Translations under genes and position numbers: made by a program | Shown: one piece after another, positions 9,871-19,800 of the stretch | Layout: every line of letters starts with the position of its first letter | How positions within the stretch are numbered: the stretch's first letter is position 1 | From: Flavivirga rizhaonensis | GTDB taxonomy: Bacteria; Bacteroidota; Bacteroidia; Flavobacteriales; Flavobacteriaceae | Direction: 5' to 3' | NCBI RefSeq assembly: GCF_004791695.1 | Contig: NZ_SRSO01000001.1 | Location: 62,001 to 126,000 of the forward strand | DNA length: 64,000 nucleotides | The notes under the pieces: generated by a model | Told to the model about the DNA's origin: nothing | Databases searched by the model: none | The model's input: only the letters and a program-made list of their open reading frames with translations

Positions 9871-9909
9871 ATGAAAATTGAAAAAACAGGAATAGACGAA
9901 TTATCTTAG
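9871..9909 (+). CDS. Possible 12-codon micro-ORF in a short transcript
   Basis: ATG at 9871 opens a 12-residue frame, MKIEKTGIDELS, ending in TAG at 907-909 of that kilobase. It lies between a consensus promoter (9795-9825) and a perfect terminator (9948-9979), so the transcript would be about 150 nt. The peptide resembles the first residues of leader peptides of modified bacterial peptides, cut short, but it could equally be chance reading inside a small RNA. Confidence 0.3.
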   Translation: MKIEKTGIDELS

Positions 9910-9947
9910 TTGATATTTGAAATATAATATTAATAAGTTTAATATAC

Positions 9948-9979
9948 AAGCCTATCTAAAATTTAGATAGGCTTTTTTT
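9948..9979 (+). terminator. Strong intrinsic terminator of the mini unit
   Basis: Perfect inverted repeat AAGCCTATCTAAA / TTTAGATAGGCTT (9948-9960, 9962-9974) followed by a T run to 9979. Confidence 0.9.
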
Positions 9980-10001
9980 ATTAAAAAACTTATAAAGACA
10001 T

Positions 10002-10211
10002 TTTCATTATATATTTTGTCACTGATTTAAACATTAGGTTGTTTTGTCATTGCGAGGAGCTATGACGAAGTAAACTGTTAATTGTCTAATCATTTTTAAT
10101 TTAAAAGTTAGCATTTTTTTCTATTGAAAAAGCTCGCTATAACAATTTCATTATATATTTTTGTCATTCATCATGATACTATTATATCTGTAATCGTATC
10201 GTGAGGAACCC
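10002..10211. repeat. Degenerate intergenic repeat cluster upstream of hisS
   Basis: Two copies of TTTCATTATATATTTT(T)GTCA lie at 10002-10021 and 10146-10166, each preceded by a related A-rich stretch. Between and after them are GTCATTGCGAGGAGC...GACGAAG at 10045-10072 and a decayed GTCATT...CGTGAGGAACC at 10163-10210. The GTCATTGCGAGG/GACGAAG pattern is a common intergenic repeat in Flavobacteriia genomes, remembered rather than checked. The second copy also contains a TAnnTTTG match (10156-10163) that could be the hisS promoter. Confidence 0.55.
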
Positions 10212-10238
10212 ATTTAAAAAATAATCATTAAATAAGAT

Positions 10239-10254
10239 ACCTGCCTTCGCAGGT
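10239..10254 (+). repeat. Short hairpin immediately upstream of hisS
   Basis: ACCTGC / GCAGGT (10239-10244, 10249-10254) with a CTTC loop lies 7 bases before the hisS ATG. It resembles the CCTGC..GCAGG intergenic repeats of Flavobacteriaceae. In the mRNA it would sit over the ribosome-binding zone. Confidence 0.6.
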
Positions 10255-10261
10255 ACTAGAT

Positions 10262-11632
10262 ATGGCTCAAAAACCAAGCATACCAAAAGGCACCAGAGAT
10301 TTTAACCCAGAACAAGTCGCAAAACGTCATTATATTTTTAATACCATTCGTGGTGCTTTTGAAACATTTGGATTTCAACCTATAGAAACACCTAGTTTTG
10401 AAAACTCTGATACCTTAATGGGTAAATATGGTGAAGAAGGTGATCGTTTGATTTTTAAGATTTTAAATTCTGGGGATTATTTGTCTAAAGCCAATACTGA
10501 AGCTTATGATACAAAAAACTCTAATAAATTAACACCAAGTATATCGGAAAAAGCCCTTCGTTACGATTTAACCGTACCTTTTGCGCGTTATGTAGTCCAA
10601 CACCAGAACGACATAGAGTTTCCGTTTAAGCGTTACCAAATACAACCAGTATGGCGCGCTGATAGACCACAAAAAGGACGTTTTAGAGAGTTTTATCAAT
10701 GTGATGCCGATGTGGTAGGATCTAAGTCTTTGTGGCAGGAGGTTGAGTTTATTCAATTGTATGATACTGTTTTTTCAGCTTTAAAGCTTGAAGGCGTTAC
10801 CATAAAAATAAATAATAGAAAAATACTTTCTGGAATAGCCGAAGTTATTGGAGCGTCTGATAAGTTAATAGACTTTACTGTTGCGTTAGATAAACTGGAC
10901 AAAATAGGCGAGGAGAAGGTAAAAGAAGAAATGATAAGTAAAGGTATTTCGGAAGCTGGTATTACTAAACTTCAACCGTTATTTAATTTATCAGGTTCTT
11001 TTGAATCTCAAATAGAAAGTTTAAAAAGTATTCTTAGTACTTCTGAAGAAGGTCAGAAAGGTATTGAAGAATTATCTTTTATAAATACCGCGATTTCTGA
11101 ATTAGGATTATTGACTGCAACCTTGCAATTGGATGTCACGTTGGCTCGTGGATTAAATTATTATACGGGCGCTATTTTTGAAGTATCTGCACCGAAAGAT
11201 GTGAAAATGGGTTCTGTTGGTGGTGGTGGACGTTATGACGACTTAACAGGCATTTTTGGTATGAAAAACGTGAGTGGTGTAGGCATTAGCTTTGGTTTAG
11301 ATAGAATTTATTTAGTTGTTGAAGAATTGAATCTATTTCCAGAAACAGTTAATAAAAATGTTGACGTACTTTTTATAAACTTTGGAGATAACGAAGCTTT
11401 GTTTAGCTTAAAAGCTATTAACAAATTAAGATCACAAGGTATAAATTGTGAATTGTATCCAGATGCTGCTAAAATGAAAAAGCAAATGAATCATGCGAAC
11501 AAGCGTGCCATTCCATTTGTGGTTTTAGTAGGTGATGAAGAGATGGCTTCTAACACATATACATTGAAAAATATGATTTCTGGAGAGCAGCATAAAGTCT
11601 CTTTGGAAGCGTTAATCGATCTTGTAAAATAA
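10262..11632 (+). CDS. hisS: Histidyl-tRNA synthetase
   Basis: A class II aminoacyl-tRNA synthetase that charges tRNA-His with histidine in the cytosol. The 456-residue protein starts [10 protein letters not shown] (motif 1 region follows), contains motif 2 around [19 protein letters not shown], the histidine-specific signature [13 protein letters not shown] (about 295-307), motif 3 in [13 protein letters not shown], and a C-terminal anticodon-binding domain (about 365-456). Length and motifs are normal. The gene is flanked by intergenic repeats upstream and a giant surface-protein gene convergent downstream. Confidence 0.97.
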   Translation: MAQKPSIPKGTRDFNPEQVAKRHYIFNTIRGAFETFGFQPIETPSFENSDTLMGKYGEEGDRLIFKILNSGDYLSKANTEAYDTKNSNKLTPSISEKALRYDLTVPFARYVVQHQNDIEFPFKRYQIQPVWRADRPQKGRFREFYQCDADVVGSKSLWQEVEFIQLYDTVFSALKLEGVTIKINNRKILSGIAEVIGASDKLIDFTVALDKLDKIGEEKVKEEMISKGISEAGITKLQPLFNLSGSFESQIESLKSILSTSEEGQKGIEELSFINTAISELGLLTATLQLDVTLARGLNYYTGAIFEVSAPKDVKMGSVGGGGRYDDLTGIFGMKNVSGVGISFGLDRIYLVVEELNLFPETVNKNVDVLFINFGDNEALFSLKAINKLRSQGINCELYPDAAKMKKQMNHANKRAIPFVVLVGDEEMASNTYTLKNMISGEQHKVSLEALIDLVK

Positions 11633-11662
11633 AAAAAAGTCCTGAACGTCAATTCAGGACTT
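11631..11662 (-). terminator. Intrinsic terminator for the minus-strand surface-protein gene
   Basis: Stem AAGTCCTGAA / TTCAGGACTT (11637-11646, 11653-11662). On the minus strand it is followed by a run of eight T, so it terminates the gene ending at 11732. The T run overlaps the hisS stop codon. Confidence 0.8.
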
Positions 11663-11731
11663 GAAATATAGCTAAGTATAAGAATAGGTTTATGGTTTAA
11701 GTGACTAACTCAAATAACTAACTCAACTATA

Positions 11732-14700
11732 TCATTTTATTAATACTTTTTTAGAAATGGTGCCATACTCGGTTTGTATTTTCAAGACATAATTTCCAGT
11801 TTTAATTTGACTTGCATTATATTTTAAATGTTTATTGTTGGTACTGGTTTGAAATTTGAACAGCGATTGTCCTAATATATTGAGCATTTCAACAGATTCT
11901 ATTCGTTTAGAAGCTGGGTTGTTAATAACAATACGATTTTCTTCATTAGAGAAATAGACTTCTATCTGATTGATATTAATATCATTAACCCCTAAGGTTT
12001 TTTGAGCTTTAGAGAATGTGATTTCAAAACGATTTAAATATTCTCCAGCAGCTAGATAGGTTTTGTAATTATCTTGTTTTAAGTTTTGGTACATATCCAA
12101 TTCCTTATCATGTAGATAAATCTCTAAATTATCAGGTGTATTTTCTAATTTATCAATTATAATACTATTAAACCCATCTTTTTTAGTATGAAGTCCTAAT
12201 GGAATAATAGTTTGATCGTTAATGTCATCAATACCTTGAATGGTGAATTTTTCGTTATTAATTAACCAATACATATCATCTATCTGAGTGTCAATGTATT
12301 TTGAATCGTAACCCCAATCATAGTTAGCAGATGCATTTTCATCAACAGTAATTAATAACTGTCTATGAATTTCATTTATAGAGTTAAAACCAATTCTTAG
12401 TTTCATCCTGGTATCTCCAGTATTGGATTTGTTACTAGAATTTGCTTTGCTTTTTTTAGTATTCGATGATTTTACAAATAATGAGTTACTACCATCTTCA
12501 ATTTGAAACACGCGCTGACCGTTGTTAAATTTAATTGTACCTGCGGCTTCGGCAGTAACAAAGAAGCCTTGAGCTACCGGGATATATCTTCCAGGTGTTT
12601 TAGTAGGAATACCTCCAGTCGCTACATCAGGATCATTAGTCCCTTTTGATGCTGCTGGTACACCTCCTGAGAGTGAGTACGTGGCATAGCCACCTTGATA
12701 TTCACGAAGAATATGAGAACCACCTCCCCAATGTTCCCAGAAATATAATGTTCCTGTTGTAGAACCTGTACCAGCAATGGTAGGGCCATTATCTAATATA
12801 AACTGTACAGCATCTATAGCTGATGGATAAGGGTTGCCAACTAAATAGTCATTTCCAGAACTTATGCTTAGGTTTATATCTCCATTATTAGGTTTACCGT
12901 TTAATACATAATTTTGAGGCGTACTAATAGTACCAGTACCTGGGCCTTTCATAGTAAAACCTTCGCCTGCAAGTAATGTTCCTGTACTACGTACATGCTG
13001 CCATTTGGAGTAGTTATCACTTTGCTGATTACTAAACTTCCAAATCCAATAATCTGCAATTCCTATAGGGGAAGCTGCACCATTATATCCAGAGGTCAGG
13101 AAATTAACATTAGTAAAAATATCTGGTAATTTGTAACTATTATTATTAGAAGAACTATTGGCTAATCCCACTGGAGATGACCAATAATTATATGTAAAGG
13201 TGTCTGCGGTTCCTTGTTGATCTCTTTCTAATGTTCCAGAACTGGTTGCATCTAATATACTATCATCAGTTTGAATTAACTGAGATTCCCCTTCTAAATC
13301 GATGTCTCCATCTAATTTTAAATACCAGCTGTTAAACAATCCAGAATCTCCATTTATTTCTAATTTACTTCCACTATCCAGAATTAAGCCTACAGTAGAA
13401 CGATCTGTGCTTGTCTGTATATTTCCTTTTATTTGTATAATAGCACAATCTGGAGCTGTACTGCTTATATCCCATATATTACCTTGTTCCCAATTACTAG
13501 AATTGGTCCAATCGCCATTACAAGAAGACGTAGTAACATAAGGCAGTGGCGCAGTTTGCCCTTCAATAATTTTAGAATTATAAATTCTGGCTCCCGTACT
13601 CACATCTATAGAAGCTGTTGTTAAATCATCAATAATATTGTCTTTGTAAGTATCTAATCTATAATAACGCTGTAATGAAGACCAATTTAGAGGTGTAATA
13701 TTTGAAGTATCAACAAAATCTGTAATATCTAATGGAATAATAGTTCCTCTGGCTATCCCTGCATTATTTTCAATCTCCTGATGTATCATTTTGTGAAGTT
13801 CGTTTTCACTTAATGCCTTATTAAAAATTCGTACTTCATCTATATATCCATGAAAATAGTTGCTATCAGTATCTGGTTTTCTACCCATTGTAAAGCTTGA
13901 TGTATCCGCATTCAGCGTACCAGAAGAAGTTCCAGTACTTGCTACTTCAGAACCGTTAACATATAATTTGAATACACCATCTATACAGTCACAACTATAA
14001 GTTGCAGCAACATGGATCCATTGATTAGTTAGTAAGCTAGAACTACTGGAAATAGTATAACCATCAGCATAGGAAGTTATTGTTTTATCTGTATTTAGTT
14101 GTAAATAAAATTCATCTTGACCGACTATTATTTGATTTCCGGAAGCTGAAGGATCAATTCTTATCCAACTCATTATAGTAGCTTCATCCCAACCATTAAT
14201 TACTGAACTTTCAGCTGCATAATCATTACGACCATCAAAATACAACTGTAATTTTCTGTCTAAATCTCGTGGAGAACCAAAAATGGCATCATCTGTATCA
14301 AACAAATCAATAATGCCATCTCCTTCGGCATCATTGGTATCATCTATTAAACCATCATTATTTGCGTCTAGGCTGGCATATAAAGTATGTGAAATATCAA
14401 AAGTAGAACCATCTGATGTCACATCAATATAATCAGGAATATTGTCATTATCAGTATCTACCACATAATTTTCCCAACCAGTTCCGGTTGCTCCTTGGTT
14501 TGAATTACCATAGCCAGTGGCAAATGTTCCTCCTTCAAAGAAATCATATAAATCTAAAATACCATCGGTGAAATATTCTGAAACACCATCAGAGTTAATG
14601 TCAGTTTCTCTTACCGCATCTGTATCTGTTCCATCACCAACACCATCTCCGGTAATATCGCCATCACCGTTTTGATAAGTTGCACTACTTGAGTTAGTAG

Positions 14701-16639
14701 CTCCAGATTCATCTACATCAAAAATAGTATCATTATCAGAGTCTAGATCTAAGTAGTTTGGAGTACCATCACTATCTGAATCTAAAAGACTGTATCCTTC
14801 ACTTAGATCGTGCATGCCATTATTGTTAGCGTCTACCCAGCTTCCGCTATTGGTTAGTGTAGCATTTCCATCGCTATAATTTCCTAAACCAATTTCTACT
14901 ACGTCAGGAATACCATCATTATCTGAATCTAAATCAAAGACATCTGCAACGCCATCACTATCGGTGTCACATAAAGTCTGTGATATGACTATGTCATCTA
15001 TGGCCAGGTCATTACCAGCACCACCAACTTCATTATTAATAAAATAAACATAAAATTCACTGACGTTAAAAGTTAGGTTTGCAGTAAACTGGTGCCAACT
15101 GGCCGCTGCATCTCCATTAACAGAAGGTGGGATATCTCCCGTGGTTATTGATGCTAGTATATTATTATTTACATCTCTAAATTCTACTAAAATATCAGGT
15201 CTTAGTCTGGTTGCTATACCTGGTGCTGTTGTTGTATCTAAATTCAGTACCCAAAAACTGTAAGTAACAGGAACATTTGGTAAGGCTCCTACAATAGTTG
15301 CCGTGTAAAAAGTTCCAGGGTCGTAGGAGGCATTAAACATAGCCATTCGTCCGTTAGTATCTCCAGGAGTATGATCTTCACCTGTATACCAATAGTTATC
15401 TGCCCAACTTGCTACTTCTGCGTTTGGAGTGTCATCTGTTCCATCGCCGTCTCCAGCTTTATAATATACAACGTATTCGCCATCGCTTAAATCGTCATTA
15501 TTTAAGCTGGGGCATGTCGTTGTATTGGTTCCGTTAGTACCATCTTCATAACAATAAGTTGTTATGGCATCATAGGTTGTGTTAATGGTTGTTCTGTTTC
15601 CTTCTCCAAATGTTTCATTTAAGAATTTATAATTTGTTGTGGAAGATATAGAAGATGCGCTACAAGAAGACTCTTCATCTGAATCTGGTATGCCATCGTT
15701 ATCATCGTCGATATCAACATTATCAAGAATACCATCACCATCGCTATCGAAAAAATTTTGCTCAGAACGTGCATCAATATCAAACTGGAATGTACTTTCA
15801 TCTGAATCATTATTGGTAATGGTTACGGTACATGTTTTTGTTCCTAATGTAGCTGGGGTAAATTGAACAGTAAATGTTGTAGAACCGGTAGACGGAACAA
15901 CTGGGGATGAATAAAATGGTGCTACAATTGAAAAGTCTGTGGTATTCGATAAAGTTATATTTGAAATAGTTAGATTACTACCACCTTTATTGTTGATAGT
16001 ATATGTTCTTGTAACCAGGATTCCTGAGTTTGATGTGCCAAAGGCAGTGTAATCTGAAATGGCAGGAGTAACATCACCGTTAGAAAAGGATATGCCATTA
16101 CCTGTAACATCTATTTCTGGTGCTGAAACTTTTATTAATATATCATCAAAATAACTGTATTCTCCATTAGAATTTGCAGTACTACTAAACCTGAATTGGG
16201 AATTAGAAGCAAGTCCGCTATTTATTGTTTGATAAAACGTATAAATATAATTATTTGAAGAAAAGTCTATTCCTAAAATGTACGTTTTAATAGTAGACCA
16301 ATTCGATCCATTAAAATACTGTAGAGAAAAGCCTTCTCCAGAGTCTATGCCATGGCCTATAAACGAAAAAGAAAAGTCTACAGAACTATATGTAGAAAGG
16401 TCTAAAGTAGGCGATGTTGTATAGTTTTGTGATGTGTCATTATCTTTTGAGTAAATAGACCGAGATCCATTACTGGCATATATAGAGTTAGTATTTAAAC
16501 CTGAATCTGAACCACCATCAGTCCAGCTTTGTAATCCACTTTCAAAATCATAGGAAGCAATAGTCTGCGATATAGCAGTAAATGAGGCTGTGCTAAATAG
16601 CAAAAGCATTAATGAATATCTTACAGAGATATTTTTCAT
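11732..16639 (-). CDS. Giant T9SS-exported surface protein with TSP3 repeats and LamG
   Basis: A 1635-residue secreted protein. Order of parts: signal peptide 1-25 (ending TAISQ); MAM-like beta-sandwich with DFESGLQSW (about 28-175); choice-of-anchor-D/ASH-like Ig domain (about 176-290, TFTVQFTPATLGTKT); calcium-binding thrombospondin type 3 repeats of the form DSDGDGILDNVDIDDDNDG (about 296-320, again 560-780); a second beta-sandwich (about 325-555); LamG/concanavalin-like domain (about 793-950); a module of roughly 600 residues shared with two other giant proteins in this window (GDINLSISSGNDYLVGNPYP, then a GQGFFV and RQLLI segment); and a T9SS type A sorting tail (about 1550-1635) ending SKKVLIK. 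It is probably a cell-surface or released adhesin or glycan-binding protein; no catalytic site is evident. Confidence 0.85.
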   Translation of the reverse strand: MKNISVRYSLMLLLFSTASFTAISQTIASYDFESGLQSWTDGGSDSGLNTNSIYASNGSRSIYSKDNDTSQNYTTSPTLDLSTYSSVDFSFSFIGHGIDSGEGFSLQYFNGSNWSTIKTYILGIDFSSNNYIYTFYQTINSGLASNSQFRFSSTANSNGEYSYFDDILIKVSAPEIDVTGNGISFSNGDVTPAISDYTAFGTSNSGILVTRTYTINNKGGSNLTISNITLSNTTDFSIVAPFYSSPVVPSTGSTTFTVQFTPATLGTKTCTVTITNNDSDESTFQFDIDARSEQNFFDSDGDGILDNVDIDDDNDGIPDSDEESSCSASSISSTTNYKFLNETFGEGNRTTINTTYDAITTYCYEDGTNGTNTTTCPSLNNDDLSDGEYVVYYKAGDGDGTDDTPNAEVASWADNYWYTGEDHTPGDTNGRMAMFNASYDPGTFYTATIVGALPNVPVTYSFWVLNLDTTTAPGIATRLRPDILVEFRDVNNNILASITTGDIPPSVNGDAAASWHQFTANLTFNVSEFYVYFINNEVGGAGNDLAIDDIVISQTLCDTDSDGVADVFDLDSDNDGIPDVVEIGLGNYSDGNATLTNSGSWVDANNNGMHDLSEGYSLLDSDSDGTPNYLDLDSDNDTIFDVDESGATNSSSATYQNGDGDITGDGVGDGTDTDAVRETDINSDGVSEYFTDGILDLYDFFEGGTFATGYGNSNQGATGTGWENYVVDTDNDNIPDYIDVTSDGSTFDISHTLYASLDANNDGLIDDTNDAEGDGIIDLFDTDDAIFGSPRDLDRKLQLYFDGRNDYAAESSVINGWDEATIMSWIRIDPSASGNQIIVGQDEFYLQLNTDKTITSYADGYTISSSSSLLTNQWIHVAATYSCDCIDGVFKLYVNGSEVASTGTSSGTLNADTSSFTMGRKPDTDSNYFHGYIDEVRIFNKALSENELHKMIHQEIENNAGIARGTIIPLDITDFVDTSNITPLNWSSLQRYYRLDTYKDNIIDDLTTASIDVSTGARIYNSKIIEGQTAPLPYVTTSSCNGDWTNSSNWEQGNIWDISSTAPDCAIIQIKGNIQTSTDRSTVGLILDSGSKLEINGDSGLFNSWYLKLDGDIDLEGESQLIQTDDSILDATSSGTLERDQQGTADTFTYNYWSSPVGLANSSSNNNSYKLPDIFTNVNFLTSGYNGAASPIGIADYWIWKFSNQQSDNYSKWQHVRSTGTLLAGEGFTMKGPGTGTISTPQNYVLNGKPNNGDINLSISSGNDYLVGNPYPSAIDAVQFILDNGPTIAGTGSTTGTLYFWEHWGGGSHILREYQGGYATYSLSGGVPAASKGTNDPDVATGGIPTKTPGRYIPVAQGFFVTAEAAGTIKFNNGQRVFQIEDGSNSLFVKSSNTKKSKANSSNKSNTGDTRMKLRIGFNSINEIHRQLLITVDENASANYDWGYDSKYIDTQIDDMYWLINNEKFTIQGIDDINDQTIIPLGLHTKKDGFNSIIIDKLENTPDNLEIYLHDKELDMYQNLKQDNYKTYLAAGEYLNRFEITFSKAQKTLGVNDININQIEVYFSNEENRIVINNPASKRIESVEMLNILGQSLFKFQTSTNNKHLKYNASQIKTGNYVLKIQTEYGTISKKVLIK

Positions 16640-16690
16640 AAATAGGTTATTAGTTTGGGACTAAATATTTGTTATGTATGATCTACAGGA

Positions 16691-16751
16691 CAAATATACA
16701 TTTTATTTTGATAAAAAAACGATGAAATGTATTAAAAACACGATTAAAAGC
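16691..16751 (-). promoter_or_regulatory. Promoter region of the 1635-residue surface protein
   Basis: On the minus strand TATATTTG (16691-16698) matches TAnnTTTG. Upstream lies TGCTTTTAAT, about 11 bases, then TACATTTCAT (about 16722-16751), the bipartite motif also found before the other surface-protein genes. There is no clear TTTG -33 box. Confidence 0.5.
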
Positions 16752-16795
16752 AATTTTATGTAAAAAATGTCAGATAGATGCGAAGAAGTGATGAC

Positions 16796-16880
16796 GCAAA
16801 AAAAGAACCAGTTGTACATTTTGATAAAATTCATTTAACCAAGATACTTTATGTGTAAAATTGTAAAATACACAACTGGT
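16796..16880 (-). terminator. Possible long-loop terminator of the 1720-residue surface protein gene
   Basis: ACCAGTTGT (16807-16815) pairs with ACAACTGGT (16872-16880) across about 56 bases. On the minus strand the stem is followed by a T-rich run (16796-16804). The long loop makes it uncertain. Confidence 0.4.
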
Positions 16881-16885
16881 AATTA

Positions 16886-19800
16886 TTACTTAACTAATAC
16901 TTTTTTAGAAATTTTTCCTTTTTCAGTTACTATTTTTAATATATAACTACCTGTTTTAATTTGAGGTGTTTTATATTCTAAATAGTTATTATTTGTTTTA
17001 AGTTCAAATTGCAATAAAGATTGACCTAGGATGTTTAACATTTCAAAAGACACGATATTACTTAACGTTGGATTATGAATAATGATGCTTTCTTTTTCGT
17101 TAGAGAAATAAACTTGTAATTTATTCTCTTCAGTATCATTAGTATTTAATAATGACCCATTTTGGAAAGTAATTTCAAAACGTTCTAAATGTATTCCAGC
17201 AGTTAGATACACTTCATAATGACTGGCTCTTAAATTATGATAACTGTTTAATTCTTTATCATTTAAATAAATATCTAAATCATTACTTATATTTTCTAAG
17301 TCGTCTATTTTAATTGAAGTAATGCCTTCTTGATCAATTTTAATACCTAAAGGTAATTTTTGTTCTAAATCGAAGTTATTTACTGTTTGAATAATATATT
17401 CACTATCTGAAAAAATCCAGAACATGTCTTCTTTGTTATCTTCCACTAGTGGTGCATCATAACCAATATCAAATCCGTTAGATGTATTTTCATCAACTCC
17501 TACCAATAATTGACGGTGATAGCCTTTTGGAGAATCAAGCATGAGTTTGATTTTTTGTCTATTATCTACCTGTACTTTTTGAGTTTCGCTTCTTGTCTTT
17601 TTTGTATTCCCTACTTTAAGGAAAGATGAAGAAGCTGTAGCTTCGGTTACGAAAGTACGTTGGCTATTTTTAAAAGTGATAGTACCTCCTGTATCTGCAA
17701 CAACAAAGAAACCCTGACCAACAGGGATATATTGCCCAGGTACTTTGGTACCAGATGCTCCTGTGTTATTAATTCTAGTATCATTAGATATGGCAACAGT
17801 ACTTCCTAATAGCGTGTATGTAGCATAACCACCCTGATACTCGCTTAAAATATGAGAACTGCTTGCGAAATGATCCCAAAAGTATAAGGCTCCATTAATA
17901 ATATTGCTTGCCGCTCTACCCAGCCCGTCACTGGTATTATCTAGTATAAATTCATTGGCATCTATGGCAGAAGGGTAGGGATTACCAATTAAATAATCGT
18001 TACCTGCAGATAAACTTAAAGTAATATCCCCATTATTTGGTTTGCCATCAAAAACATAGTTTTGGGTTAGGGTTATAGTACCGCCTGTATCTGCAACGCC
18101 TTTCATGGTGAAACCTTCGCCTATATTAAGTAAACCAGTACTTCTAACATGTTGCCAGGAAGGATAATTGTCGCTCGGCCTATTGGTGTATTTCCAGATC
18201 CAGTAATCTGCTATTCCAATAGGAGTAACTCCTGCAGTTCCCGGTGTACCATCATATCCAGATGTTAAAAAATTAATAGTAAGTGGGTTAGATGAATCTA
18301 AACCATCATTAAGTATTTCTGGAAGGGTATAATTAACATTATTGTTTGATATATTAGTTCTTCCAACTGGAGAAGACCAATAATTATACGTGTATAAATC
18401 TTGCGTACCTTGTTGATCTCGCTCTAATGCCCCTGAACTACTGGTGTCTAGATCACTATCTGTAATTTGTATTAGCTGTGATTCTCCTTCTAAATCAATG
18501 GTTCCGTCAAGTTTTAAATAATGGGAAACAGTTAACCCATAGCCCGTGGTAGAAGCATTACTCCCATTTACCTGTAAATCACCACCACTATTAACAATTA
18601 AGCCTAAAACAGTTCTGTTGCCATTTCTAGAAGCAGGAATAAGTGTTGTGTTAGAATTGTCCATAGTAATATTATGATCTATTTGCACGATGTTATAATC
18701 AATAGTTTCCAATGCATCTAAATATGAATCAACTCCCGGTAAATATTGTACATCTCCATTTTCCCAAGTCGTAGAAGTGTCCCAGTCTCCGTTTTGTGTA
18801 GTTTTGTAAGGCAATGGAGCCGTTTGTTCATCAAGATTGTCATATCTTATCATAGAAGCATCATTACCACTATTAGATTCATCTTTCACACTACCAAAAA
18901 CTAAAGTGTTCATTTTGTAATAGGCGATTAAGTTATTCCACGGAATGGGAACGATTTCATTTTTAGTTGTCATAGTAGGTAAAATGACGCCATCAGCAAA
19001 ATTAGAATTATTCTCGATTTCTTGGTTCATGATGTATCTTATCTGGTTAGCAGAAAGAGCTACATTCCAAACACGTACCTCATCCACACTACCTCTCATC
19101 TTTTGTTGTCTTTTAATATGGTGTGCTGCACCTATTAAGAAATGAGAATCAGAAGGTGTATTAATTGGATCTAAAGTATCATCACTATCTTCTAAATAAC
19201 CATCAATATATAAGCTCACCATATTAGTACTAGAGTCATACGTTGCTGCTATATGATGCCATTCATTTTCTGGGATGGTAGCCGATGTTTGCATGACATT
19301 GTTAGAACCGTCGTTAGGGTCTCTCCATACCATTCTGAATTGACTGGTTGAATTTATTCTAAACGAATAGCCATGTGTATAAGTTTCATTCGGTGGACCA
19401 GGTGCTTCATGATAATAATTTCTTTTAGAAATGATGTCAAACTTATTTTCTCCTACATCACGTTTTACCCAGGCACTTATAGTAAAATCTTTATTATCCA
19501 GATCGTTCACATCGCCTGCATCTAAATAGCTGTCTGTTGTTGTGTAATTACCAAAATAAGCTGAACGAGAATCTAGTACAGCTTCTGGCGTAGAACCGAA
19601 TGTAATAAATTTGGTGCCTTCAAAATAGAAATCAACTTCTAATTCGGTACCAACATCTTCCATAGTGGCAGATGTTACATTGGTTGTAAATAGGGCATCA
19701 TCAGCAACGATCATAACATATTCTTCACTACCTGCATTAGTTCCAGAAACCATAGATTCTGGAATAGAAAGCTTTATAGTTGGTATAGAATCTGTAACAA

